This document shows positions 10,585-21,731 of a stretch of 64,000 nt of DNA, in pieces. The notes beneath the pieces were generated by a model. The model saw only the letters and a list, made by a program, of their open reading frames with translations, did not search any database and was not told where the DNA came from. A program made the translations under genes and the position numbers. Origin of the DNA: Anodontia alba (taxonomy: Eukaryota > Mollusca > Bivalvia > Lucinida > Lucinidae); NCBI GenBank assembly GCA_964016985.1, contig OZ024827.1, forward strand, positions 56,112,137 to 56,176,136, in the 5' to 3' direction. Position 1 is the stretch's first letter; every line of letters starts with the position of its first letter.

Positions 10585-11836
10585 TAGCTCACCCTGCACA
10601 TGGTGAACTTTTGTGATAGGTCAATGTCCGTCGTGTTGTGCGTCATGCGACGTCAACAATTTGATTTAAATGACAGCTCATCCTATACTCCTGGGCCAAT
10701 TTCAGTCAACTTCACAGGAATGTGGCCTAGGTGACTATCTACCAAAACAGCTAAAATGATTCCGCTCCAATGAAAAGGATAGCCGCCATAGCTGCTATCT
10801 TGAAAATCTATTTTGAACTTCTCCTGAACGGAAAGGCCAATTGATTTGAAACTTGGTAGGAAGTATCAGAACAACTTGTAGATCAAGAAATAGCTAAAAT
10901 CATTTCTATCAGAAATCCAAGATGGCCATCATGGCCACCATCTTGAAAATCTGTTTTGAACCTCGCCTGAACCGAAAGGCCAGTTGACTCAAAACTTGGT
11001 AGGAAGTATCAAAGTGTCTTGAAGAAAAAAAAGTAGCTAAAATTTTTCCAATCAGAAATCCAAGATGGCCACCACAGCCACCATTTCGAAAATCTATTTT
11101 GAGCTTCTTCTCCTCAACCATAAGGCCAATGGACTCAAAATTTCATTGGAAGTATCGAGGTGACTTGTAGATGACAAATAGCTAAAACAGTTCAGATCAG
11201 AAATCCAAGCTGGCCACCACAGCTGCCATCTTGAAAATCTATTTTGAACTTCTTCCCCGCAAACTAAAGGCCAATTGACTTGAAAAGTGTTGAGAAGTAT
11301 TGAAGTGACTTATAGATTAAAAATAGCTAAAATCCTTTTGATTGGAAATCCAAGATGGCCACCATGGCAGCCGTCTTGAAAATCTGTTTCGAAATTCTGC
11401 TTAAGCGAAAGGCCAATTGACTTAAAAATTCATGGGAAAGAATAGAGGTGATTTGTAGATCAAAAATAGCTAAAAAAAAGTTCAGATTGGAAATCCAAGA
11501 CTGGGGGCAATCTTGAAAATCTATTTTGAAATTCCTCTCCAGAACCAAAAAGCCAACGGACTGGAAACTTGGTAAAAGTATTTTGGGTGACTTGTAAATA
11601 AAAAATAGCTCAAATTGTTTCGATCAGAAATACAAGATAGCCGCCAAGGTCCCATTTTAAAAATCTATTTTGAACTTCTGGACCGAAATGCCAACTGATG
11701 AAAAACAGCTAAAATAGTTCAGATCAGAAATTCAAGATGGCTGCCCCCATCTTGAAAATCTATTTTGAAATTTCTTCTCCTGAACCAAAAGGCCAAATGA
11801 ATAACTTGCAAGTATCGGGGTGACTTGTAGATTAAT
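10585..11836 (+). mobile_element. Family B element, copy 1 (3' end missing)
   Basis: Starts TAGCTCACCCTGCACATGGT, then 'gtccgtcgtgttgtgcgtca', then about nine degenerate ~130-bp units each with 'aaatccaagatggcc...gccatcttgaaaatc' and 'aaaggccaattgact'. The usual right end (CTCAGGTGAGC, hairpin, CTCTTGTTT) is not present; the repeat fades near 11836. No protein. Confidence 0.7.
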
Positions 11837-12493
11837 CAAAGCACCAAAGGCACTGAAATGACAGATTCTATCAGAACTTAAATAAGACCTTTACAAGGAA
11901 AATGCCTAAGGGCATTATGGGCGGGTTTTCAAAATGGTTAACTAAAACATAAACCTGCTGGACGACGCTTGCCTGGACTTCACTATTTTAAAGGATGGAT
12001 GTTTGACAAACCCATTCAATAAAAAAGGTTTCAAATTTCTTTTTAAAAAAGTAGTACTACAAATTCAGTTATGAAAAGCTTGCAGAAATTTATATATAGT
12101 GCTATGAAGCTCCACTTAATGTTTTGAAGTTTCAAAAGAAATATTTTATCTCAAAATGTTTACGTTTTAAAAATCATATAAATTAGTAAACTGGCCAAAA
12201 TTGGTAGTTTTGAATAGAAATATAAATGTTAAGTCAAAAGAGGTAATTTTGCAGAATTATGCATTAGTAAATTATATTGGATGATAAACATAAATGCAGT
12301 TTCTGTAATTTGCAGTTTCAAATGTAGCTAAAATTTTATGAGTTTTTAGAATATTTAACAACAAAGATATGAATAGTAAATTAAGTAATCGCAAACAGTT
12401 TGCCATTTTGTCTCTGGCATTTCCCTATCTTATCAATTTTGCATACATGCAGCCAGGGCTCGAGAAATTGAAAATTGCCAGCTGGCCCAGCCA
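11837..12493. other. Unassigned AT-rich DNA
   Basis: No reading frame, repeat unit or terminal repeat recognised. It lies between the faded end of family B copy 1 and the left terminus of DIRS-2. Confidence 0.5.
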
Positions 12494-12672
12494 TTTTAAC
12501 TGCACAATACATTAACCTATAGATAATGTGCTATTCTCTTCTCTTTTCACACCTTCCACAGAAAAAACAACCTTTCAGTCCTCAATTAAAGTCTTAAACC
12601 AGAAGGTCCCTTAGGCAGTTACCTGTGTGACGTAACTCCTCCCGCTCAGTTGATCACGTGTCAGTTTCTTTT
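12494..12672 (+). repeat. DIRS-2 left inverted terminal repeat
   Basis: Begins TTTTAACTGCACAATACATT and continues to 'tgatcacgtgtcagtttctt'. It is the inverted match of 34812-35017. It contains TGACGTAA (around 12628) and the E-box CACGTG (around 12655), inside a block conserved between all DIRS copies. Confidence 0.88.
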
Positions 12673-13162
12673 CTGTGGACAAAGAAAATCAACAAGGAAT
12701 TTTTACCTGTGAAAGAAATTCGGATTATTTCTTTTCCTCACAGTTAAAGTTCTGTATCCTTGTGTTTCTTTGTTTTCTTTATCACTCCTTTCACTATCTA
12801 TGTTATTATTTGAAATTTTCGATTTTCGATTTCATGTAATTATTGACTGGCTTTTCTTGACATGGGTTTTCGCGACTCTCGCTATTCGGCACAATGCTTG
12901 TGTGCGGTTGGTTCGGAAGTCGTGTTTATATATTCAGAATATTAACTTGTTCTTTTCGTTCCAGGTTCCAATTAGCATATCTTGCAGGGATCTTTGAGTT
13001 GGCTGAATATTTCCATGGTGGAGAAGCTGATTGTAAAGAACTTGTCAACCCTTGATGGGTTATACGACAATTCTTTACTGATGGGAGCCCCAACCCATAT
13101 GGCTATACTGCCGGTGTAAGACCCATCAAGGTGGCATCTTCGGGTACTTAGTATCCAAAAAA

Positions 13163-13437
13163 GTCTAAGTCCACCAGTCACCGGTCACCGGCCACCTGTC
13201 ATCCAGTCACTGTCAACCAGTTACCAGTCACTGGTCAAGTGGTCACCAGTCGACCGGTCACCAAGTCACTGGTCAACCAGTCACCAGTTAACCAGGCACC
13301 AGTCAATCAGCTTCACCAGTCACCAGTCAACCAGGCACCCATCAACCAGGCACCAGTCAACCAATCACCAGTCAACCAGTCACCAGTCAACCAGTCACCG
13401 GTCAACCAGGCAACAGTCAACCAGTCTCCAGTCAATA
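13163..13437 (+). repeat. 15-bp minisatellite in DIRS-2
   Basis: Degenerate units of CCAGTCACCGGTCAA / CCAGTCAACCAGGCA. The equivalent array in DIRS-3 (17171-17338) encodes the repeat PVTGQ in the gag-like frame. Here frame and unit are scrambled and the open stretch (VNQSP repeats) is a by-product. Confidence 0.9.
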
Positions 13438-13487
13438 ATTCATTATTCAATTATTTTCTGGAAAAACTTAGCCTTTCTGACATATTT

Positions 13488-14225
13488 CACCGGGCAAAAT
13501 AGTCACGAATACTGGTTTCCGGTCATTATGTCTAATTATTAGTAAATTTCACCGGGCAGATAGTATCGATACTTATTCCTGGTCATTTTATCACATTATT
13601 TATGATTTTTCACCGGGCAAGATTTACCAAATAGTGTCTGGTCAATTTTTGCCTAATAATTATTTTCTCACCGGGAAAAAGTTTCGAATACTTGTGCTTG
13701 GTCAATTTCTTATATAATTTCTGTTTTTTCATCGGACTAGTTACGAATACTGCTGTCCGATCAATTTGTCAAATTATTAGTAACTTTCACCAGGCAACAT
13801 TACGAATACTAGTGTCCGGTCATTATGTCGGGTAACTAGTGTCGGAATAGTAGTCACTAATTCCCGAACAATCTATTATTGTTTATAGAGCTTTATACAC
13901 AAGTCAAGTCAATGGATATAGGTTATAAAATGAAATACATAGTAACCTCTTATATAATAAAATTCTGTACAGTCTTTCCTGAATCAGACTAGAATTCTAA
14001 ATATTTCATTGACTTATTATAGGAGTGTAATTATATTAATATTTTAAATTAACTTATGTTTTTCTCTCTTTCATTTGCTAGAAAGAGGTTAACTTCCGAT
14101 TCTAACAAATTTTCACCGGGCAGTAGTTTCGTAGACTAGTGCCAGGTCATTATGTCGGATTACTAGTGACCGAGTAGTAGTCACTAGTCCTCGAACAATC
14201 TATTATTATTCATTGAGCACCATAG
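13488..14225 (+). repeat. ~60-bp tandem repeats and a ~320-bp direct duplication in DIRS-2
   Basis: Six units of about 60 bp, each opening with CACCGGGCA and containing 'cgaatact..tg.ccggtcatt', run from 13488 to about 13835. A further unit starts near 14113. The segment 13825-13905 ('ggtcattatgtcgg...aacaatctattatt') recurs at 14145-14225. Non-coding. Confidence 0.85.
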
Positions 14226-14287
14226 ACATCTCTAGTCTTAGGTTATAGGTTATAGAATGACAGTGATGGGTTCTAATACTATTAGTT

Positions 14288-14591
14288 GGCCTCGGTGGCT
14301 CAGTTGGATGCGCCGTCCGACTGGAGACCAGGAGGTCGTGGGTTCAACCCCCGCCGAGGTCGGCAACATTCTTTCGTGGAGATTGATCATGAAATATTTT
14401 CTACGGTCATTCTCTCCCTTCCACTGATTTAAGAAGGGCAGTTGTCAGTTTCTGGCGAATGAATGTGCACAATACTGGTTAACCGCTTAGAGGACTAAGC
14501 CTGCCCAGTAAACTTGTGGTTAGGTAAACTGACCGCGCTCGACATGACCCCATTGGGTTGACTGGGCCGTAAAACCTCAACACAAACAAAC
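14288..14591 (+). mobile_element. tRNA-derived SINE (type 1), copy 1
   Basis: The head has a tRNA-like acceptor stem (GGCCTCGG / CCGAGGTC), A box TGGCTCAGTTGG and B box GGTTCAACCCC, followed by an unrelated body and the tail GGGCCGTAAAACCTCAACAC. It is about 97% like copy 2 by eye. Flanks (CTATTAG / CTAGTAG) may be a decayed target duplication. It lies in DIRS-2 just left of DIRS-3. Not a functional tRNA: the anticodon arm is not well formed and the head continues into the body. Confidence 0.88.
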
Positions 14592-14628
14592 CTAGTAGCC
14601 CCTTATATAGTTGAATTCTGTCCAGTCA

Positions 14629-14807
14629 TTTTAACTGCACACTACATTAACCTATAGATAATGTGCTATTCTATTCTGTTTTTCACCCCCTCCACAGAAA
14701 AATGACCTTTCAGTCATGATAAAGTCTTAATTCAAAAGGTCCCTTTAAACAGTTACCTGTGTGACGTCATTCCTCCCACTCAGTTGATCACGTGTCAGTT
14801 TCTTTTC
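14629..14807 (+). promoter_or_regulatory. DIRS-3 left terminal repeat with CRE and E-box
   Basis: The repeat contains a perfect palindromic CRE-like TGACGTCA (14762-14769) and the E-box CACGTG (near 14789), in a block shared with the left ends of DIRS-2 and DIRS-4 and, inverted, with all right ends. DIRS terminal repeats are expected to hold the promoter; binding by CREB/ATF or bHLH factors is inferred only from motif identity. Confidence 0.6.
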
Positions 14808-14991
14808 TGTGGACAGTGAATAGTTCAAGGATTATTTACCTGTGAAAGAAATTCGTATTTATTTCTTTTTTTACACAGTTAAATTTCTCTATCCTTGCTT
14901 TTCTCTTGTTCTATATTCACTCCTTCTACTAAACATGTAATTCTTTTGAAATTACCGATTTTCAATTTCTTGCTTTCTTAGTGTTTATTTT

Positions 14992-16809
14992 TAGCTCACC
15001 TGAGCAAAAGCTCAGGATGAGCTATTGTCATCACCCTATGTCCGTCGTCCGTCGTCGTCCGTCGTCCGTCGTCCGTCGTTCGTCGTCAACAATTAGTTTG
15101 TTAACACTCTAGAGGTCACAGTTTTGACCCAATCTTGATGAAACTTGGTCAGAATGTTTGCCTCTATGAAATCTAGGTCAAGTTCGATACTGGGTTACTT
15201 GGGGTCAAAAACTAGGTCACCAGGTCAAATCAAAGGAAAAACTTGTTAACACTCTACAGGTCATACTTTTGACCCAATCTTGATGAAACTTGCTCAAAAT
15301 GTTTGCCTCTATTAAATCTAGGTCAAGTTCGAAACTGGGTCACCTGGGGTCAAAAACTAGGTCACCGGGCCAGATCAGCAGAAAACCTTGTTAACACTCT
15401 AGCAGTCACATTTTTGAAGCAATCATCATGAATCTTGCTCAATATATTTGTCTTGATGATTTCTAGGTCAAGTTCGAAACTGGGTCACCTGGGGTAAAAA
15501 ACTAGGTCACCTGGCCAGATCAGCAGAAAACCTTGTTAACACTCTAGCAGTCACATTTTTGAAGCAATCATCATGAATCTTGCTCAATATGTTTGTCTTG
15601 ATGATTTCTAGGTCGAGTTCGAAACTGGGTCACTTGGGGTCAAAAACTAGGTCACCTGGCCAGATCAGCAGAAAACCTTGTTAACACTCTAGCGGTCACA
15701 TTTTTGAAGCAATCATCATGAATCTTGCTCATTATGTTTGTCTTGATGATTTCTAGGTGAAGTTCGAAACTGGGTCAGCTGGGGTCAAAAACTAGGTCGC
15801 CTGGCCAGATCAGCAGAAAACCTTGTTAACACTCTAGCGGTCACATTTTTGAAGCAATCATCATGAATCTTGCTCAATATGTTTGTCTTGATGATTTCTA
15901 GGTCAAGTTCAAAACTGGGTCACTTGGGGTCAAAAACTAGGTCACCTGGCCAGATCAGCAGAAAACCTTGTTAACACTCTAGTGGTCACATTTTTGAAGC
16001 AATCATCATGAATCTTGCTCAAAATGTTTGTCTTGATGATTTATAGGTCGAGTTCGAAACTGGGTCACTTGGTATTAAAAACTAGTTCACCGGGCCAAAT
16101 CAGCAGAAAACCTCGTTAACACTCTAGCGGTCACATTTTTGAAGCAATAATCATGAATCTTGCTCAAAATGTTTGTCTTGATGATTTCTAGGTCAGGTTC
16201 GAAACTGGGTCGCGTGGTATCAAAAACTAGGTCACCAGGCCAAACCAGCAGAAAACCTTGTTAACACTCTAGCAGTCACAATTTTGAAGCAATTATCATG
16301 AATCTTGCTCAAAATGTTTGTCTTGATGAGTTCTAGGATATGTTTGAAACTGGGTCACTTGGGGTCAAAAACTAGGTCACCGGGCCAAATCAGCAGAAAA
16401 CCTTGTTAACACTCAAGCGGTCACATTTTTGAAACAATCATCATGAATCTTGCTCAAAATGTTTGTCTTGATGATTTCTAGGTCAAGTTCGAAACTGGAA
16501 CACCTGAGGTCAAAAACTAGGTCACCTGGCCAAATCAGCGTAAAATCTTGTTTTCACTCTAGCGGTCACATTTTTCAAGCAATCATCATGATTCTTGCAC
16601 AAAATGTTTGTCTTGATGAGTTCTAGGTCAAGTTCGAAACTGGGTCACTTGGTATCAAAAACTAGGTCACCGGGCCAAATCAGCAGAAAACTTTGTTATA
16701 ATCATTTAGAACTTTGATCAGAATGTTTGCCTTGATCAGTTCTAGATCAGGCTCTCAAAGTGCTATGTTGCTCAGGTGAGCGTTACAGGGCCATCATGGC
16801 CCTCTTATC
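14992..16809 (+). mobile_element. Family A element, copy 1, inside DIRS-3
   Basis: 5' end TAGCTCACCTGAGCAAAAGC, then 'gtccgtcgtcgtcc', then about eleven units, most of 145 bp ('ccttgttaacactctagcgg', 'ggtcacctggccagatcagc'). 3' end: CTCAGGTGAGC, hairpin GGGCCATCATGGCCC and CTCTTATCT. The subterminal GCTCACCTGAGC and GCTCAGGTGAGC are exact complements. This matches Helentron-associated (HINE) architecture: subterminal inverted repeats, microsatellite, tandem core and 3' hairpin. Non-coding. It inserted about 363 bp from the DIRS-3 left end. Confidence 0.75.
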
Positions 16810-17170
16810 TGTGTCTTTAGTTTCCGTGTCATTCAATGCATTTCGCCCGTGGCAACTGTGGTCATTTGAAGGCAAAATGGGATAATCACCCTTCTTGTTT
16901 ATCTTGTACTGCTTGCCTACGTGTTTCTCCTTGTTCTATTTGCAGTATTTGAACTAATAAAGTGTGGAATCTCACTGAGAAGAGACGTCTACCTACATGC
17001 CACTAGGAAGTCCGTCATGACACAGAAAAGAAGACAGAAGAAATCTAAGAAGACAAAAAAGTCCCAGTCAGACTTGTCTGACAGCGGGACATTTGATGGG
17101 AGCACCGCCCCACCTAGCTATACTGCTCAAGGTGGCAGCCCGGGGGACTTAGAGTCTGACCGGGCATTAA

Positions 17171-17338
17171 GTCCACCAGTCACCGGTCATCCAGTCACCG
17201 GTCAACCAGTCACCGGTCAACCAGTCACGGGTCAGCCAGTCACTGGTCAACCAGTCACCGGGCAACAAATCACCGGTCAGCCAGTCACCGGTCATCCAGT
17301 CACTGGTCAACCAGTCACCAGTCAACCAGGCACTAGTT
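17171..17338 (+). repeat. In-frame 15-bp minisatellite (PVTGQ/H)
   Basis: About eleven units of CCAGTCACCGGTCAA encoding P-V-T-G-Q (variants H, I/S). It is the coding counterpart of 13163-13437 in DIRS-2, so the repeat was present in their ancestor and has changed length since. Confidence 0.92.
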
Positions 17339-17671
17339 ACCAGTCATTCACATATGACTTTCAAACTCAATTTATTCCTGATTATTTACCAGTCAATGTG
17401 CCTCAACTAAATTATGCTCCTTCTATAAGCAGCCATGTATCTTAGGGTAGTATCCATAGACTACCAAATGTACATACTCCTGGATATGAACACTCTGAAA
17501 TGTCAGAGTTCCCAAATCCAGCTACTTCTTCCAAACAGTTAATCCCACGAGCCAGACTTCTCGCAGATGTCAGACCCAAGTGTGATGATTGATCCTCCTA
17601 TTTCTACTGATGTTTCTTAGACTAGACCTTCACAGAAGGAACAGTCAAGAAGAGATCATAAATCTATCTAG

Positions 17672-17794
17672 AGAAGAAGACATCGATCGTCTTCTTCCTC
17701 TTCTTCCACTTCTAGATCAGACTCTTTGAGTTCCTCAAGACGAAAGAAGAAATCAAAGAGATCTAAACACTCACACAAAAAGAGAAGAAGACGA
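17672..17794 (+). other. Arg/Ser-rich (RS-like) segment in the gag frame
   Basis: Encodes a basic run (RRRHR), a serine run, SRSD, and SSRRKKKSKRSKHSHKKRRRR. Such RS-like tracts in cellular proteins mediate nuclear-speckle targeting and RNA contacts. For a gag-like protein it could act in nuclear entry or RNA packaging (inference). It ends at the TAG at 17795. Confidence 0.6.
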
Positions 17795-18991
17795 TAGATG
17801 ACGCCTTCTTCTTCATCAAATACTTCACAATCTCAAATTGACATCGGTAGATATAAAAGGGCTAATAAATCTCCCCAGGTTGTTCAAACGCCTGCTCCCA
17901 TACAACCTGAGGAGCCCAGTTTTCATCCAGTCAATGCTCAACCAATTAATATTGATGAATTTCATCCGAATCTTCTTCAAATGAATAAAGAGTCCGATTC
18001 GGAGACAAACTAAATCTGGTCTTTTGACCGTGCTATAAATGAGGTCTTCAGGCTGCATCCTGCTGAGTGTCCAAAGACTCAGCAGGATCAAGCACCATCT
18101 AAACCTCTTTCTGGGATAGAACACTTAATGGAGTCCCGTTCGACTCCATTACTTGTTCTCCCCTAGTCTAAATTGGTTGAGAATACCACAAAGTACATTC
18201 AGAACAGACTCGATTCGGATAAATGTTTTAGAGACTGGATATGCCCGCAAAACTTGGTTTCGGCTCTTGCTCCGACTAAATTCTACAAGAGCCAAAACCA
18301 ATATTTGCCCACTGACAATATTCCACAATTAGAAGCAGATGCGTCTCTCCTAGACATCTCCAATAAAGGAAGAGCTTCCATTCCTCTGAAGAATTTGGAA
18401 GCATGGGAAAGGAAGGCTAGGAAATTAGTTTCTATTAATTCCTATGCTGACTTATTTTCTTCAGCTGCCTTCCTTTGTTTACAACAGGAATCGATGTCCG
18501 TTGCGGCCCTTTCCAGGCTCTTGGAGGCCGTAGCCAAATCGATTAAGCATGCTACCGCCATGTCTACTCTTTTAACTACTGAAATCTTTCAAGCTAGGAG
18601 GGATGCAGCCCTAGCTTCATCAAAACTGCTTCTTGACAATTCTTCATATGAGTTCAGGAACGCTCCTATTAACTCGAAAACATTATTTGATGGCAGGATA
18701 AAAGAAATAGCCAAATCAAATTTTGACGCTCAACAGCAAAGGTTTTTAGCTTCTACTTCCATTCAATCACAATCTCATTCTTTTAAGCCTCCTACTCAGA
18801 GTAGAGCTTTCAAGATACCTAAATATCCTGCCAAACAAACAACATCCAGACCTAAACCTACGCAGTCGTATAGGTCCAAAACTCAACCTCAAAGTTCATC
18901 TTCTCACACTAAGAAGGATAATATCAAGAGGACTGGTAACATCCATCAGTTCCCCTCCTCTAAACCTGCCTCTTCCTCTGCAAGATTATGA

Positions 18992-20500
18992 AGGCCAGCC
19001 CTTTCCACTGCCTGCTCTTCTGTACTCGGACATTCCAGTGGGAGGACTATTGGCCCATTTTGTGGAAAAATGGGAGGAAATTACAGACAACAAATGGGTC
19101 CTCTCATTCGTATGACATGGATTCAGGATACCATTCAGCAAAATTCCTCCTTTGTCATCTGTTCAGATCAGAATGAGTTAATCCTCCTCCCCGTTTATCA
19201 GAGAAGAGATAGAAAACCTTCTCAACAAACGGGCAGTGGAAAGGGTACAGAATCCGGGAACTCCCGGCTTTTATTCCCGGATCTTCCTAGTTCAAAAAAA
19301 AAAACGGAAAGTTACGTTTAATCATAGACCTTTCTTTATTGAACCGATACATAAAGAAACAGTCTTTCAAAATGGAGACAGTCAAGTCGGTAAGACAAGC
19401 GATGAGACTCAACGACTGGGCTGTCTCCATAGACTTAATTGTGACTTGATTACCTACACGTTCCGATACATCATCAATCCCGGAAGTATCTTTGTTTTGT
19501 TCACAAAAGATCAGGTCTATCACTTCACGGCCTTACCGTTCGGAATGTCTCTAAGTCTGTTGATATTTTCGAAACTGATGGACGTTATAGCAGCGTTTCT
19601 ACGCCAATGTGCCATATCAGTCTTTCCATACCTAGACGATTGGCTGATCAAAAATCTGATTCGCAACGGTTTGATTACTCAGACAAGATTTTGCATTTAA
19701 ACTATTCAAAGTCTAGGTTTTCTGCCAAATCTCAAGAAATAGGATCTGTTTCCTTCTCAGAAATTCATCTGTATAGGCATGGAATTTCTGACGCAACAAA
19801 ATTTAGTCAGGGTTCCAACAGATCGTGTACAGAACCTACTTCTGACAATCAAGAAATTTCTGTCATTCAAACATGTGTCGGCACGAACTTTCCTTTCTCT
19901 TTTGGGCAAACTCAGTGCTGCAGCAGACTTCGTTCTCCTAGGCAGACTGCACTTACGTCCTCATCAGATGTGCCTTTTGTCTGTCTGGAAACCTCATATT
20001 CTTCCTCTCGATCATCCAATTACAATAAACGGTATGATTCGATCTCACTTACAATGGGAGATAAACCCCAATCGGTTCGAGACAGGGACTTCTATCCATC
20101 CTCCAGATCCCAAATTTTTCCTTTATACGGATGCCAGTCATTTCGGATGGGGAGCTCATTTAGAGCCAACGACACTATCCTTTCATGGTCACTGGACAGA
20201 AGACCAATCCCAGCTCCATATCAATATGTTAGAAATGATGGCCATATGATTAGCACTGAAACAAGCCAAAACATTTATTCACCATTCTTTCATCATGATA
20301 TCCACAGACAACACAACGGTGGTCTCATATATCAAAAAACAGGGCGGCACTCATTCCCCCAACCTTTTGTAGAAGTTTGGAAAATTCTCAACTGGGGCCT
20401 GGAACTCGACATAGTTATCAGAGTTTGTCACATTCCAGGCAAATTCAACATTCTTGCAGACCGCCTATCAAGACTAGACAAACCTATCAAGACAGAATGG
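18992..20500 (+). pseudogene. DIRS-3 reverse transcriptase-RNase H, broken
   Basis: RT features: 'EEIENLLNKRAVERVQNP' and GFYSRIFLVQKK near 19207-19300, ALPFGMSLS near 19530, and the catalytic box PYLDDWLI with YLDD at 19629-19640. RNase H features: YTDASHFGWGAH (Asp near 20130), HINMLEMMAI (Glu near 20236), ISTDNTTVVSYI (Asp near 20308), and the tail CHIPGKFNILADRLSR (about 20430-20475). Family role: copies element RNA to DNA and removes the RNA strand. Damage: the region that should hold the first catalytic Asp motif is scrambled near 19440, with stops at 19698 and 20247 and a frame change near 20370. Not functional. Confidence 0.88.
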
Positions 20501-21075
20501 GCTCTGGATCAAACAGTTGCGAATTCAGTATTCCAGATGCTCAATTCCCAAATGTGGACCTGTTTGCGACACAATTCAATCACAAACTCCCATTATATGT
20601 CTCTCCAGTACAAGACTACAAAGCACTAGCGATAGATGCCCTGTCCATGGACTGGAATCATCTTCATGCATATGCTTTTCCTCCTTTTATTCTGATTCCT
20701 GCTGTTCTGGAAAAAATCCGACAACATCAGTGCAGAATAGTTCTGATAGCTCCGTTCTGGCCACAACAACAGTGGTTCTCAGAACTTCTTCTTCTCTTAG
20801 TGTCAGCCCCAATTCGTCTGCCACTAATTCCAAGACTCTTGACTCAATCCAAAGGAAGATTTGTTCATCAAAACCTCCCACTTCTCGACCTTCACGCTTG
20901 GGAGTTATCAAACAATCAATCAGAGATAAAAATTTTTCTCAAAACGTTGCAGATTTTGTCTCTAGATCAAGAAGAACATCTACACAAAAAGTCTATGATG
21001 CAAAATGGACCATCTTCTCTAATTGGTGTCATACAAAAAAGGTTAATCCGATCTCGGCCCCTATTACTGTTATAG
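20500..21075 (+). pseudogene. DIRS-3 methyltransferase-like domain after RNase H
   Basis: The frame contains PNVDLFATQFNHKLPLYVSP, DALSMDWNHLHAYAFPPF and LIAPFWPQQQWFSELL. This block follows RNase H in DIRS elements and has been described as a Dam-type N6-adenine methyltransferase-like domain; its role in the cycle is unknown. It overlaps the start of the recombinase frame in another phase, as is usual for DIRS. A second, partial copy lies at 22051-22538 because of the tandem duplication. Confidence 0.6.
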
Positions 21076-21396
21076 CCAATTTCTTAATCTTTCTTTTCTT
21101 GGAAAAGAAATGCCAAATCAGTACTATTAAAGGTTATAGATCTATGATCTCTAACACTCTTAAATTTAAAACTGGTAATAGAATCGGATCTAATCCAGTC
21201 TTATCTGAACTTATCAGGTCTTTCGAGCTGCAACGACCAGTACAAAGATCTCTTACACCTAAATGGGACTTATCGTGGGTTTTAGTATGTCTACAAAAAC
21301 CACCCTTTGAACCTCTTGATAAGGCTTCTAAATTTCACGTTACTATTAAGACAGCCTTTCTCTTAGCTCTTGCCACTGCTAAAAGGTGTAGCGAAA
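20517..21396 (+). pseudogene. DIRS-3 tyrosine recombinase, N-terminal part, copy 1
   Basis: Contains the SAM-like N-terminal region (SRSRRTSTQKVYDAKWTIFS, then TIKGYRSMISNTL) and the start of the catalytic domain (KTAFLLALATAKRCSEI), whose Arg in KRCSEI fits the first catalytic Arg (box I). The frame is cut immediately afterwards by a MITE at a TA dinucleotide (21397-21398). Tyrosine recombinases of this class integrate the circular DNA. The first part overlaps the methyltransferase-like frame, so the true start is unclear. Confidence 0.85.
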
Positions 21397-21398
21397 TA

Positions 21399-21729
21399 CA
21401 GTCGACTCTTGTTATCTCGAATTCCAAGGGACTCTCTGAAATACTTCGAGATATCCGTACCTCGACATATCAGATTTGCAGAGTTCAGGAAAAAAATAAT
21501 TTGATTAACCACATTTAATAAATATATATGAATTGGACCCCTGAATTTAGAGATATATTGAAAATATTGTGGAAAAGAGGAGAAATTGCTCCTTAGGAGC
21601 AATTTCTCCTCTTTTCCACAATATTTTTTACCTGTTGTTAGATTTCCATGATAAGGCAGGGACCAGATTTTCACTTCGAGATAAGCGGTTATTCGAGATA
21701 AGTGAGTTCAAGATAGCGAGAGTCAACTG
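21399..21729. mobile_element. pogo/Tigger-like MITE, copy 1 (331 bp), in the recombinase gene
   Basis: Imperfect terminal inverted repeats CAGTCGACTCTTGTTATCTC and (inverted right end) CAGTTGACTCTCGCTATCTT are flanked by TA on both sides (21397-21398, 21730-21731). The CAGT start and TA target fit pogo/Tigger-type Tc1-mariner relatives. The centre is a 67-bp palindrome. No protein is encoded, so it needed a transposase from elsewhere. The recombinase frame continues in phase across the TA on either side. Confidence 0.88.
21561..21627. repeat. 67-bp near-perfect palindrome in MITE copy 1
   Basis: Arms 21561-21593 and 21595-21627 are exact reverse complements (33 bp) around a single T. A transcript across it would fold into a long hairpin. 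The same palindrome is at 23025-23091. Confidence 0.96.
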
Positions 21730-21731
21730 TA

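Larger units (their letters stand above)
17017..18991 (+). pseudogene. DIRS-3 gag-like ORF, broken
   Basis: The first ATG is at 17017 (MTQKRRQKKSKKTKK, Lys-rich). A PVTGQ-type repeat (17171-17338) follows, and a stop at 17443-17445. After a frame change the frame running to 18991 has stops at 17669, 17795, 18011 and 18164. It contains an Arg/Ser-rich stretch (about 17672-17794, RRRHRSSSSSSS) and then a helical region of about 270 codons from 18173 (KNLEAWERKARKLVSINSYA, AALSRLLEAVAKSI) with a Ser/Lys/Gln-rich tail. No zinc knuckle is seen. In DIRS elements this first ORF is taken to be a Gag-like nucleic-acid-binding protein; the assignment here is by position and composition. Confidence 0.65.

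Noticed and set aside
13239..13502. VNQSP-repeat open frame
   Set aside because: Out-of-frame reading of the gag minisatellite in DIRS-2.
14288..14365. tRNA gene
   Set aside because: The tRNA-like head continues into a conserved body and recurs with target duplications; it is a SINE head. The same applies to 43788-43865 and 45867-45945.
15240..16700. Regular 145-bp repeats resembling a CRISPR array
   Set aside because: Repeats are long, contiguous and without unique spacers, within an animal transposon; they are a tandem core.
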